Shown: one piece after another, positions 1 through 9,580 of the stretch
Position numbering within the stretch: the stretch's first letter is position 1
Layout of the letters: the number at the start of each line of letters is the position of its first letter
Assembly (NCBI GenBank): GCA_002778195.1
Contig: PCDI01000005.1
Location: 897,075 to 961,074, forward strand
Source of the DNA: Raffaelea ambrosiae
Taxonomy: Eukaryota; Ascomycota; Sordariomycetes; Ophiostomatales; Ophiostomataceae
Direction: 5' to 3'
Length of the DNA stretch: 64,000 bases
The notes under the pieces: generated by a model
Database searches by the model: none
The model's input: only the letters and a program-made list of their open reading frames with translations
What the model was told of the DNA's origin: nothing
Position numbers and translations under genes: made by a program

Positions 1-932
1 GTGAGAACCCCAACCCGCACCTGCAGATCGTCTTCCGCAAGTCGGATGTCCTCAAAAAGGGCCTCACGCGCGGCTGGGAGCTCATGCTGAGCCATTCGTT
101 CCGCACGGGCATCACCACCGGCTACGCCAAGGGCACCGAGTCCAGCAACCTGCACAAGACCATCGACATCCACCTGCAGACCTGCAAGGACCACGTCGGC
201 CACCCGCTGCTGCTGCCCACCATCATTCTCGGCCACGACCTGGACACCAGCATGGACAACCGCCAGCGCAAAGCCCGCCACGAGCTGCGCCGCCTCGAAA
301 ACGCCATCACCGACCGCAACGAGATCCAGGAGCACGAGGGCTTCTCCAAGTTCGACCTCGACGAGATCAACCGGTCGCTGGTCGAGTGCCACAGCCAGGT
401 CTTGTGGAAGCGGCCGCAGGCGTTTGTCGACACCATCGACGAGGTCGAGAAGGCCATGGCCACGTTCCGCAGCGAGCGCGCGCGCCTGCTCGCCGCCGCG
501 CCGCCCATGCTGCCGGCGCACCTGATCGTCTGCGACAATGCGCTCGACAAGCTGCACCGCTGCATGGAGAACCGCTTTGCCTTCTTCCGCCAGAAGCTCA
601 AGGGCATCCACCACTATTCGCAGACCACGCTCGCTCGGCTGGACATTCAGCGTGGAGCGGTGGGTTTCGCCCAGTCGTCCCCCCCCCCCCCCCCTGCTGG
701 TTGATCTGCTTGCTGACTGCCTCACAGCTGTACAACATCATCGCCCAGAAAGAGTCCAAGCTCAATCTCGAAATGGCCCACCACCAGCGCCTGCTGGCGC
801 TTGCCTCCAAGCGCGACAGCCAGAGCATGAAAGCCCTGTCCATCGTCGGCGCCCTCTTCCTGCCGGCCACCTATCTGGCGTCGCTCTTTTCCATGACGTT
901 TTTCAACTTTCAGAACGGCGGCGGCAATTCCA

Positions 933-974
<42 letters not shown>

Positions 975-1228
975 ACTCCGACAGTAGCGATAATGGGCCG
1001 GCCGTGGCTCCGACGCTGTGGATCTACTTTGCCATCACCATCCCGCTGACCCTCGTCGTCCTGGGCGTGCTCTTCTGGTGGGACAAGAAGCGCGAGAAGC
1101 AGTTTGCCGACGAGGAACGGGAGATTGAGACGGCACTCCCGCTTCTCGAACAGCGCGTGGTGTCGAACCTGCGTGAGAAGAAGACGGGGTTGACCAGCCT
1201 GGACACGAAACGATGGGACACCATGTAG
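1..1228 (+). CDS. CorA-like divalent-cation transporter family membrane protein, 3' end (5' partial)
   Basis: The reading frame is open from the left edge (first full codon at position 3) and ends at TAG 1226-1228. I join exon 1 (to 659) to exon 2 (from 728) over a 68-bp intron, 660-727, with donor GTGGGT and acceptor CACAG; both ends are phase 0 and a 16-base C run lies inside it. The join gives a long charged helical region (RRLENAITDRNEI, then MENRFAFFRQKLKGI) followed by a first membrane segment near 829-906 (ALSIVGALFLPATYLASLFS), a Ser/Asn-rich loop coded by AGC repeats (931-990) and a second membrane segment near 1015-1081, then a charged cytosolic tail. Coiled stalk plus two C-terminal helices is the CorA/Mg transporter-like plan of many fungal proteins. 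The canonical GMN motif after the first helix is not seen (loop reads SMTFFNF), so transport is unproven. The N-terminus lies outside the window. Confidence 0.75.
660..727 (+). other. intron of CorA-like gene with poly-C run
   Basis: Donor GTGGGT at 660 and acceptor CTCACAG ending at 727 join two frames in phase 0. The interior holds about 16 consecutive C. Splicing removes the in-frame stop that ends the first frame at 704. Confidence 0.7.
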
Positions 1229-2095
1229 GAGAGTGGAGGAAACACTTCACGCGGAGAGAAGCGGTACATATTGTGTTGGACAAAAAAAGGGCTGTTATGT
1301 CTTTACGAAGGACTCCTAAACTATACACACGGCGCCGCCAACAAAAGAAAAAAACGACTTTTCAACCACAACGGCAAGACAAAACATCACAGACGGCAAC
1401 AACGACAACGACGACAGCAACGACAACGACGACAACAACGACAACAACGACAACAACGACAACAATGACAAAACAGATACATACGCATACATATTCACGA
1501 TCACAGACACACGAACTCCACGACTGGTTCCTTTTTTTGCCTTTTTGTCTTTCCTTTTCAGCAAGCAAACGACCACCGGCGCACAGTTCGATATTATTGT
1601 TTGACCTTGGCAAAGCAGGCGTTTCTGTTTCTTCTTCTTTGGATAGCGGCTATCTCGTTCTGGATATTCACCAGACGTTTGCCAGGCGCTTTGACTGAAT
1701 GGTTGGATGGCCTTACTCTGGGACTTCATATTAAATAGTATACCAAAATCGGTATTTTTGTTCATGTTGATTTCAGTTACTGAGCATAATTGGGTGCAAT
1801 TAAATGTATGAAATTGAACATAATTTTAACAGGGAAATACAAGGTCTGTGGTCTAAAGCAACGCCTTGCTCCTTTTTCGTTACTTCATCAATGTCCATTT
1901 CTCCCAGGCACATTGATCGGCTGTTTTTTTTTTTCTCTTTTGTTCTGTTTTTGTCAACTTTTGTTCCACCTTTTTTTTTATACAACATTTTTGTCTCCCA
2001 CGATTTCCTTTTTTTTTTTTTTAATAATTCAAACCTTTCTTTTTTTTTTTCAAAAAAAAAAATCTTTTAATATCCTTTTCGCTTCTCGTCCCCTT
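1229..2095. other. intergenic region between convergent genes; low-complexity DNA
   Basis: This lies between the stop of the CorA-like gene (+) and the stop of the isopropylmalate dehydrogenase gene (-), so it should hold two 3' UTRs. It contains a 9-bp-type ACGACAACA repeat at about 1396-1476 and long T runs at 1924-2060 ending in an A run at 2051-2062. I see no coding potential beyond the repeat-driven frames. Confidence 0.7.
1396..1476. repeat. ACA/ACGACAACA microsatellite
   Basis: Irregular tandem ACGACAACA/ACAACGACA units run for about 80 bp in the 3' flank of the CorA-like gene. Reading frames here code only poly-Thr, poly-Gln or poly-Val and are not genes. Confidence 0.85.
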
Positions 2096-3520
2096 CTATT
2101 TCTTGTACTCCTTCTCCAGAGCGGCCACCACCGCATCGCCCATCTCCTTGGTCGTCGTGCTGCCGCCCATGTCCTTGGTCCGCAGCCCGCCGTCGATGGC
2201 CGCCTTCACGGCCGCCTCCACTGCCACCGCATCCGCCGGCAGCTGCAGCGAGTACCGCAGCATCATGGCCACGGACAGGATTGTGCCCAGCGGGTTGACG
2301 ATGCCCTGGCCGGAAATGTCGGGCGCCGACCCGTGGATCGGCTCGTACACGCCGTTGCACTTGCTCTTGCCGTCGGGGATGCCGCCCAGGCTGGCGCTGG
2401 GCAGCAGGCCGATGCTGCCTGGGATGACGCTGGCCTCGTCGCTGATGATGTCGCCAAAGAGGTTGCTGGTGATGACGATGCCGTTGAGCGCGCGCGGGTT
2501 CTTGACCAGCAGCATGGCGGCCGAGTCGATCAGCTGGTGGCCGAGTTTGATCTGGGGGAACTCCTTGGCAAAGACCTCGGAGACGGTCTTGCGCCACAGG
2601 CGCGACGTGGCCAGGACGTTGGCCTTGTCCAGGGACCACACGGGCTTGGGGTGGGCCGGGTCCTGGCCGGCCAGGGCCAGGTAGCCGCCGAGACGGGCGA
2701 TGCGCTCAATCTCGGCCTTGGAGTAGGGCTCCGTGTCCATGGCGTAGCCGTCGCCGGTGTCCTCCTTGCGGTCGCCAAAGTAGATGCCGCCCGTCAGCTC
2801 GCGGACGACGACAAAGTCGGTGCCGCGGCAGACCTCCGGCTTGAGCGGGGAGTAGTCGACGAGCGAGTCGGAGGCGAACGAGCACGGGCGCAGGTTGCCA
2901 AACGTCTGGAGCTCCTTGCGGAGCTTGAGCAGGCCCTGCTCGGGGCGGACGGGGCTGTCCGGGCCCCATTCGGGACCGCCAATGGCGCCCAGGAGGACGG
3001 CATCGGCAGCCTTGGCGGCGGCAATGGCTTCGTCGGTCAGGGCCGAGCCGGTCTTGTCGATGGAGGCCTGGAGAAGAATCACGCGTTGTGTTAGCGGAGC
3101 TGTAGGGAGACGAGACGAGCGAAGCGAGGAAGAGAAAAGAAAACACGAGCGAAGCGAGGACAACAAAAGAAAACACGAGCGAAGCGAGGACAACAAAAGA
3201 AACAGTACGTACGCCGCCGAGGAGGTGGTCCTGCAAGTTGAACTTGGGCTTGGACGGGCTGTGCACCTCAATGGCTTTGAGAACCTGCATACCGAGAGAA
3301 GGAGCGTGAGCGTCAGCGTGTGTGGTCCTCTATTCTCGCGTCATGTGGTGCTGGTTACCTTGATTGCCTCAGCCACGACCTGTCACGACGTCCGATGTCA
3401 GCATTCTGTTCTCACTGTAACCTCTCTTCGAGCCTCCTTGCCAACTCCCCCTCCCAATTTTGCTCCTACCTCGGGGCCAGAGTGGTCGCCGCCAAAGACG
3501 ACAATGTTGAAGGTCGACAT
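2096..3520 (-). CDS. LEU2: 3-isopropylmalate dehydrogenase
   Basis: Oxidises and decarboxylates 3-isopropylmalate with NAD in leucine biosynthesis. Four exons fit: 3470-3520, 3359-3379, 3213-3284 and 2096-3067, all phase 0, giving 371 aa, the usual fungal length. The start ATG at 3518-3520 opens with MSTFNIVVFGGDHSGPE, the N-terminal Rossmann-like strand of the family. Diagnostic segments are LLGAIGGPEWG, RELTGGIYFGDR, the substrate and cofactor region NPRALNGIVITSNLFGDI with ISDEAS supplying the metal-binding aspartates, and GVYEPIHGSAPDI near the C-terminus. Introns are 90, 74 and 145 bp; the last carries a 30-bp tandem repeat. Upstream on the coding strand is a CCG-N4-CGG site matching Leu3 binding. 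The symbol follows yeast; filamentous fungi also use leu-1 or leu2A. Paralogues are common in moulds, so whether this is the main leucine enzyme is inferred. Confidence 0.95.
3113..3203. repeat. 30-bp tandem repeat, three copies, in LEU2 intron 3
   Basis: Three adjacent units of about 30 bp begin with CGAGCGAAGCGAGGA and continue with a purine-rich half (AGAGAAAAG or CAACAAAAG). Units 2 and 3 are almost identical. The array fills most of the 145-bp third intron (3068-3212) of the isopropylmalate dehydrogenase gene and ends right beside its GTACGT donor. Confidence 0.9.
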
Positions 3521-4554
3521 TGTGGGAAGGAGAGACAGAGAGAGAGAGGAAAGAGAGTGGAGTGGTCAATTGAGCGAGAGTATGAGTAGGGTGTCAGACC
3601 AAGGTGGATGTGAGAGGAGAACAGGAACAGGAAAACCAGGAGCCCGAATCGGACGTGCAAGTATTAAACAGGGTAGTACAACTTTTGCGGGGAGGAAAGC
3701 CAGGGACCAAAAAAGCTCTTATAAAAATTCTTGCCTGCAAGCAAAGCAATGAGTCGGACAACCCCGCGTGCCGAAGTCGGCGCACAGCGCGCCAGCAACT
3801 ACCACCTGGGCCTTCGGACGGCTTAACGGCGCTGCTTGTCCGTCGCCCTCTCGGCTCTACAGCACCCCGCTATTGTGGAAAACTCGCCATTGAAATGATA
3901 ATTGTCTGGCCTCTGATTCGGCGGTTTTCGGATAGCTTCACGACTTCACGAGCTTTCTGTCGTGACATGGACAATTCAAGACATGATTAGGTATCCTCTA
4001 TACCCTCCGTGTCTTCTACCCATTGGCCCTCTCTCCGAGGTCACAATCCTTGTCGTTTGCCGTTTACACAAGCATCTGCAAGCAGCCACCGCGTAGATTT
4101 TCTCACCAAATCACACCTGCATTCTTCCATGTATTGGCACCCAATTGTGGAGAGTCTTCTGCACCGACGCGCGTTCATAGGCTGCCAATCGTCTTTCATT
4201 GGCAATTGTATTTGTCTTCTTCTTGCTCTTTTATTCTTTTCACAGTACAGAGGGTATTAGCTTAGTAGACGGGTCCCTCTTTTGTAGTCGGGCAGCGTTA
4301 TAAGTGCCGGCCTTTCCCAGTTGCCACCTTGGTTTATTCCAAAGAACAAAGATCAGCAGTGCCCCAAACGTTATTTAAAGAGGCGGCCAACTCCGGCAAC
4401 CACCAACCGCATGCTTGCGGCTCAGTAACTACACCGTGTGCATTGTGCAAAACGCCGGGCACTCAGGCACCGTTTGCCCCCCAGCCCTGAACCTTTTGAA
4501 TTGTTCTCCCAGCACACACCGCATGGGGCCAGAACAATTCAATGACGTCTTCCT
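3521..4554. other. promoter region of LEU2 and 3' flank of PHD-finger gene
   Basis: About 1 kb separates the LEU2 start from the stop of the next minus-strand gene. It holds the candidate Leu3 site. The small frames inside (for example near 4009-4265) lack family features or consistent codon use, so I call no gene. Confidence 0.6.
3771..3780. promoter_or_regulatory. candidate Leu3-type binding site CCG-N4-CGG
   Basis: The palindromic decamer CCGAAGTCGG is an everted CGG pair with a 4-base spacer, the known Leu3 recognition form. It is about 250 bp upstream of the LEU2 start, where a leucine-pathway activator would be expected. A GACTCA half (plus strand TGAGTCG at 3751) that is one base from the amino-acid-starvation site TGACTCA lies just beside it. 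Function is inferred from sequence and position only. Confidence 0.55.
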
Positions 4555-6247
4555 TCACCGAAACTTCCTGAAGGATTTGTGCGCAAGTGGTGACGATGCC
4601 GGAATGCGAGGTGGCTGCATACGCACTCCGCGTACATTGGGCGTGTGCGCGCAGTAGGCGCAGATGTACACAGACGGCAGGGTTCGCTTGGTGATGTTGA
4701 TACAGCGACCATGGAGCCACATCTCACAAGACTCACTGGAACAGGTCAGCATTTGCAGCCAGTCGCAATACACTCAAGAGGAACAACGCCAAAAAATAAA
4801 AAAAAAGACTTACCACTGCACGACAAAGCCATCATCGGGGCCGGGTGCATTGGGTTGGCCGCACACACAGCGGACCCCAAAGCTGCGTGAGTCGGATGTC
4901 GGCGTGGGCAAACTGACATCGGTCAGGGTCGTCGGCGAGACAACCGAATAACCGGTGTTATGGAAGCCCCCATTTCCACTAAGCGGACCGCCAAATCGCA
5001 ATCCCTTTTGGGCACTTCCCGGCACACTGCCCGCACCATTCCCCCGTTTTTGGCGTTGTTGCCGAAGCTTCTCCAGCTCACTAGCAGCATCTCCCGCACC
5101 CTTGGGCAAGTCGGTTAGTACCGTCTCGGCCTCGCTTTCCATGTCATGGTCGCCAGAGAAGGTCGCAAACGTGCTCGTTGTGCTGCGGTCGCTGACACTG
5201 CGCTGCGACGAGTGCAATGGCCCGCGGCCAATGGTCGGCTTGATGGGGTCAGGTAGAGCAAAGGATGCGTTTCGGCTAGGGATGATAATCGGCTCGTCAT
5301 CGGTCGATGAAGAATCGTCGTCCGAGGACGAATCCCACCGCGACTTGCTGTGCAATGAACGGGCACTCTGGTTGCGACGGAGGGTCGACGGAGGCATCAA
5401 GGATTCGTTCTCCCCATCGACCTTTGTCTCGACTCGAGCACGGCCATTAGCATCGATAGTGAACTTGACCGACGCTCGGCGAGGCGTATTGACCTCTGGG
5501 ATCGACGTGAGACTGGACAGCCGCTGGTGTTGCTGCTCATCTTGCTGGCGCTGCTTGAGCGCCTTGATGGGAGATAGCCGACCAGACGGCCGACCACCTG
5601 ATGTCGACGCAGAGCGGGTTATCCCCAGGCCCGTAGCGCTTCCAGCAGAGCCAGGCGGCTGTGGTACAGAAACTGGGGAGACCGGCTTGATAGCCGGAGC
5701 CAAAGTGGGCAGCGAGGCGCGGCCACGCAGCTTCGGTCCTCTGTTTTCACTGAAACTACGTGATAGGCCGGGACGTGCCATCGTCTTCACCGGGGAGCTG
5801 GCAAGTGTTCGGTCACCAGCCTTTCTTCTTGGTGCCAGGTCTTTAACGCTGGCACTGCGCCGCAGCTCCTTGCGCACCCCAGCTGGGGCAATGGCCATCA
5901 GGCTCTGTCGCGGGCTGGCCTGAGTGATCTGCATGGAGCCCTGACCAGACAATTGCTGTGGCTGGTCGTAGCCGATAGGGCTGGCACTCATCAGGCCTGT
6001 GCCAGGACCCTGTGGTGCTGACGCAATGGCATCCATACTGGACGATGGCGGCCTGGTGAATAGCAGTCCTGGATTCACACCAGCGCCCGGGCTCGCAATG
6101 ACAAAGGGATCGTCCATGGACGTTGAGTAGCTTCCAGCAAACATAGCTTGTTGCTCGGCAGCGGAAGTTGTTTGCATGCCCGCCATCATCATCTGCTTGG
6201 TGTTATCTCCATTTGCTTGGGCCATCTGCTGCATATGCTCCAATTGC

Positions 6248-6279
<32 letters not shown>

Positions 6280-7940
6280 TTGATGATGATGATGATGTTG
6301 TTGTTGTTGTTGTTGTTGTTGCTGCTGTTGCTGCTGCTGTTGGTGGTGCTGAGGCAAGGCGCCAGGCCCTGGTCCACCATTAGTGGCAGCCATGAACATC
6401 TGGCTCGCTTGGCTTGCCTGGGTCCAGTCCATAGGTTCGATCTGTCGATGGACAGCTGTCGGCGTCTGGAAAACATTGGAGCCGGCCGCCGAGTAGTCGA
6501 CATCCATGGCAGTCATGTTAGGATCACCTCCGCCCCAAAAGTTCCTGGCATCAGCAAAGGCCGTCGCCGTGGCAGGGGCAGACATGGGGTAGCCGAACAT
6601 GTCGGCTGGGCTTGTGACATAGCCATTCATGTGTGCTTGGTGTGGTGTGGTGACAAAGTCGGGGTGAGGTTGTTGGGATGGATGGCCGTAGCCCTGGTCA
6701 CTCTGCATTTTGCCCGTCTGCAACCTGGGCGCAATCATACGCCCGCTTTTCCGTGCTGACGGTGGAGGCGTGGCAGTCTGGCTTTGGGATGAAGCCACAG
6801 AATCCTTATCGCCGCCGAGTCCGGAAGCGCTGCCGTGGCGAGCCTTCTTTGCGGATCGAGTCAACCGAGGACTGCCGAGGAAAGGTTCGGTGGCACGGCG
6901 ACTCTCCAGGTTATCGTCGGGTCCAACTCCTGTCTTGCTGCTGTTCTCGCCTTTGTCGTCGTTGTCGGCGGTACTACCGTCAGCGGCGCCGGCAAATGTT
7001 GCCACAAGGCCGGGAGACGACGGAAGTTGTCTCGAGGGATCAACGGGTGGAAGAGGAAGATTCGGGTTCGGAGGAAAGTGATTGACATGGGTTGCAATCT
7101 CTGCGGCGAAACTACCGATGGAGAGAGGGCGTTTGTGGTGCTTCGTCGTGGCTGTGGACGAGGCAGATGGCGGCGGCCCGTTGGAGGGCTCTCGTATGGT
7201 GGGCGGTGTAAATGGAGATATATAGTCTCCAAATGGACCATTCGAGCCTCTGAGGTTTCCCGGCGTAGTGTTGAAGACAGAGAAGTCCTCAGCAAAACGA
7301 GGGGTCCACTCCGGGCCTGGAGTGGTGGTGCTGGTGCGGGCTTGATGATCGAGTCCGGCTCGCGGCGTCTCGAAGACAGGACTTGGGAAGAAAGAAGATG
7401 TGGACGAGGGCGTCTGCTTGGGCGTGGGCGGCTGAGCGGTAGGATCGCCAAAACTGTAGGCAGGGGGGGACAGATAACTGTTAGTCAAACGATGTGGAAC
7501 CAAGCCGCGGGAAGGAAACTGCAGAAACGTGAAAAAAAAAAAAAAAACAGCGTGAAAAACCGAGAACCAATAACTCCCCTCCAAAAGTGTAGGGCACGAA
7601 GAAAAAGCTTGGCTGGTTGCCAACAGACGCAATAATGCACCAGTCGAGCCTGAGAAACAAAACACTGCCACAAACAAACATACAAACATACAAACAAGCA
7701 AAAAGGCACACGTGGAAATATACAAGAAACAAAACGTGGTGAGATCGTCCAGATATTGCCGACAAGTGCACGGGAGCAAAGTGCTGCGGCACAGGAGAGG
7801 GAGGGTTCGGCAGCAGCAGCAGGAAGAGGGCATAATTGGGGCAGATGTAGATATGCAAGGGAGTGGACGGCAAGGGGAGGGACAGAAACAAGAAACCCTC
7901 CAAAAAAAACTTGCCTGGTCCCTGGTTGATCCGCGCTCAT
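4555..7940 (-). CDS. PHD-finger protein with poly-Gln tract; putative chromatin regulator
   Basis: Three exons: 7915-7940, 4814-7453 and 4555-4735, 948 aa. Exon 1 (MSADQPGT) joins the big exon by a GC-AG intron, yielding SFGDPTAQPPTPKQTP in frame. The last intron (4736-4813, GTAAGT/CAG) splits a cysteine codon: splicing turns VVQW into VVQC and completes a C4HC3 PHD finger at residues 871-917 (C871-x-C873, C889-x2-C892, H897-x2-C900, C914-x2-C917, with W895 two before H897). Without splicing the fourth zinc pair is lost, which strongly supports the model. The rest is low-complexity Ser/Pro/Thr with a Q/H/Q tract coded at about 6240-6350 and basic serine-rich blocks, as in nuclear regulators. 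PHD fingers bind histone H3 tails, so a chromatin role is likely; the complex is unknown. The gene has 13 kb of gene-free DNA 5' of it. Confidence 0.85.
6241..6350 (-). repeat. CAG/CAA/CAT repeat coding Gln-His-Gln tract
   Basis: On the coding (minus) strand this is a run of CAA and CAG codons broken by five CAT codons, giving two poly-Gln blocks around a short poly-His block. Frames on the opposite strand here (poly-Leu, poly-Val) are shadows. Confidence 0.9.
7454..7914 (-). other. 461-bp GC-AG intron in PHD-finger gene
   Basis: The donor reads AG|GCAAGT, the optimal context for a GC donor, and the acceptor is CCTACAG with GACTAAC just upstream as a plausible branch site. The exon ends are phase 2 and rejoin in frame. 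The intron is much longer than most others here and includes poly-T and pyrimidine tracts on the coding strand. Confidence 0.7.
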
Positions 7941-9418
7941 AGCAGATATCGGATCTTTCCTATTGCATGCAAGCAGAGTATGAAATCATAGCAGAGAAAA
8001 GGGATTTAGATCTACCGAAAAGCAAAGACTTTTCGATCGTCGGTGCGCTTTGTGCTATGTGTGCTGTTGACTTTTTTTGGTGGTACGCTTTCCAGGCAGT
8101 GGCCGAGCACAGGAGTAACGAGGGAGGTCGTAGCCGTTCAGAGCCAAGGGGCGCGCAGTGCTAGGCAAGTAAAGTGGTTTGTGGCGTGGACCAAATTTCT
8201 AATATATAGCTCGAAATATTATAGCCGTATGAATGGTGGGAGGCAGACAAAAAGGAGGCAGAAAGATCCCAAAGGGAAGACAGCCGGGCAAAAAAATGGC
8301 GAGGCAAGGTAAATGCTAGCAAATGGCTCGTGTGAAAGCAGTTGTGGAACTATGAGAAATTCTTGCTGCAGGATTTTGCTGTGTCGTCGTCGAATGCTGT
8401 CATTACTCGATATGCGTGAAAACCGGAGAAACCCAAGGAAACGAGATATTAAGGATAGGACGGTGTTGGTCAGGCAGTTGTCAGGAAGTTGCAGAGTCGT
8501 CTAGATGCAAGAAAGGAGCCGTTACGGATAAGGAGAGGCAGGCCGTGAGTAAAGAAACGAAAAAAAAAAGAAAAGAAATCTGCGTGGCCCCAGAGTCAGC
8601 TTGTTATCTCACGAGAGTGGAGCGTGGCAGGAGATGTACATGAAGAAGAGACACAGAAGACAAGCTCAGAATCGGGTCAAGAAAACGAAGGGATAGACGT
8701 GAAAAGGAACGGACAGGTTCAGAAGAAGACAAGGGAAGAGAAGAGTGTGCAAGAACAAGAGGCAGAGAGCGTGTGTACTCGTATGTATGTGTCGTTGCCC
8801 GGAACATTAATTAAATCCAAATCCAAGAGGAAGAGCAAAAAGAAACTTGGAAGGAGCAGGCAGAGACACAATGAGTGGAAGCGAGGAGAGGAAAAAGAAA
8901 GAAGATGGGACCTGGAGGGGGGGAATAAAAACGGGGAAGCGCCGAGGGTTAAGAATATAAAAAATAGGTAAAAAGAAATAAAACGGGATCTGGATATAGC
9001 AGCTCCACGTTGTCTGGGACCGGGGTGGGCATGCGAGGCGGACGGATAGAGAGGCACTTACAAGCACGTATTATGCAGAGCGGAAACAGGAGCCCTCCAG
9101 GAGCCAGTCAGGAGCTAAGCCGGAGCCAGGAGAGCAGACCGCGGTCAAGCAGCACCCAGGTGAGAGTTGTCGAGGACAGGGCTGGTTTCAAGACATGTTG
9201 GATCTGGCAAGAAGCCGTGGCATTCGAGGAAGGGGCAAGAGTAAGAACAGGCCCGGTAGGAAGACGTGGAGAAAGAAGAGAGACCCGAGAGAGAGATAGC
9301 AATGGGGCGGGCAGAGATCGCCGAGGAAGAGGAACCACTCCGCTGGAAAAGCAACGCGAGGGAGGTGGAAGCAGAAATGGAAGAACCGGCCCCAGTGCGG
9401 TCAGCAGGGCAGCAGGGC

Positions 9419-9420
<2 letters not shown>

Positions 9421-9487
<67 letters not shown>

Positions 9488-9580
9488 TAAGACACAAGGC
9501 ACAAGGCACAAGACACAAGACACAAGACACAAGACACAAGACGGCAAGACGGCAAGACAGCAGGCAGCAAGACAGCAAGA
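9421..9580. repeat. heptanucleotide array GAAGACA grading into ACAAGAC units
   Basis: About 9.5 copies of the 7-mer GAAGACA (9421-9487) pass directly into about seven copies of ACAAGGC/ACAAGAC (9492-9540) and then into GGCAAGAC and AGCAAGAC variants. The 7-bp phase is largely kept while the unit sequence changes along the array. Confidence 0.9.

Noticed and set aside
5115..5923. Plus-strand 322-codon frame over the PHD gene
   Set aside because: Shadow of the minus-strand coding sequence, without its own motifs.
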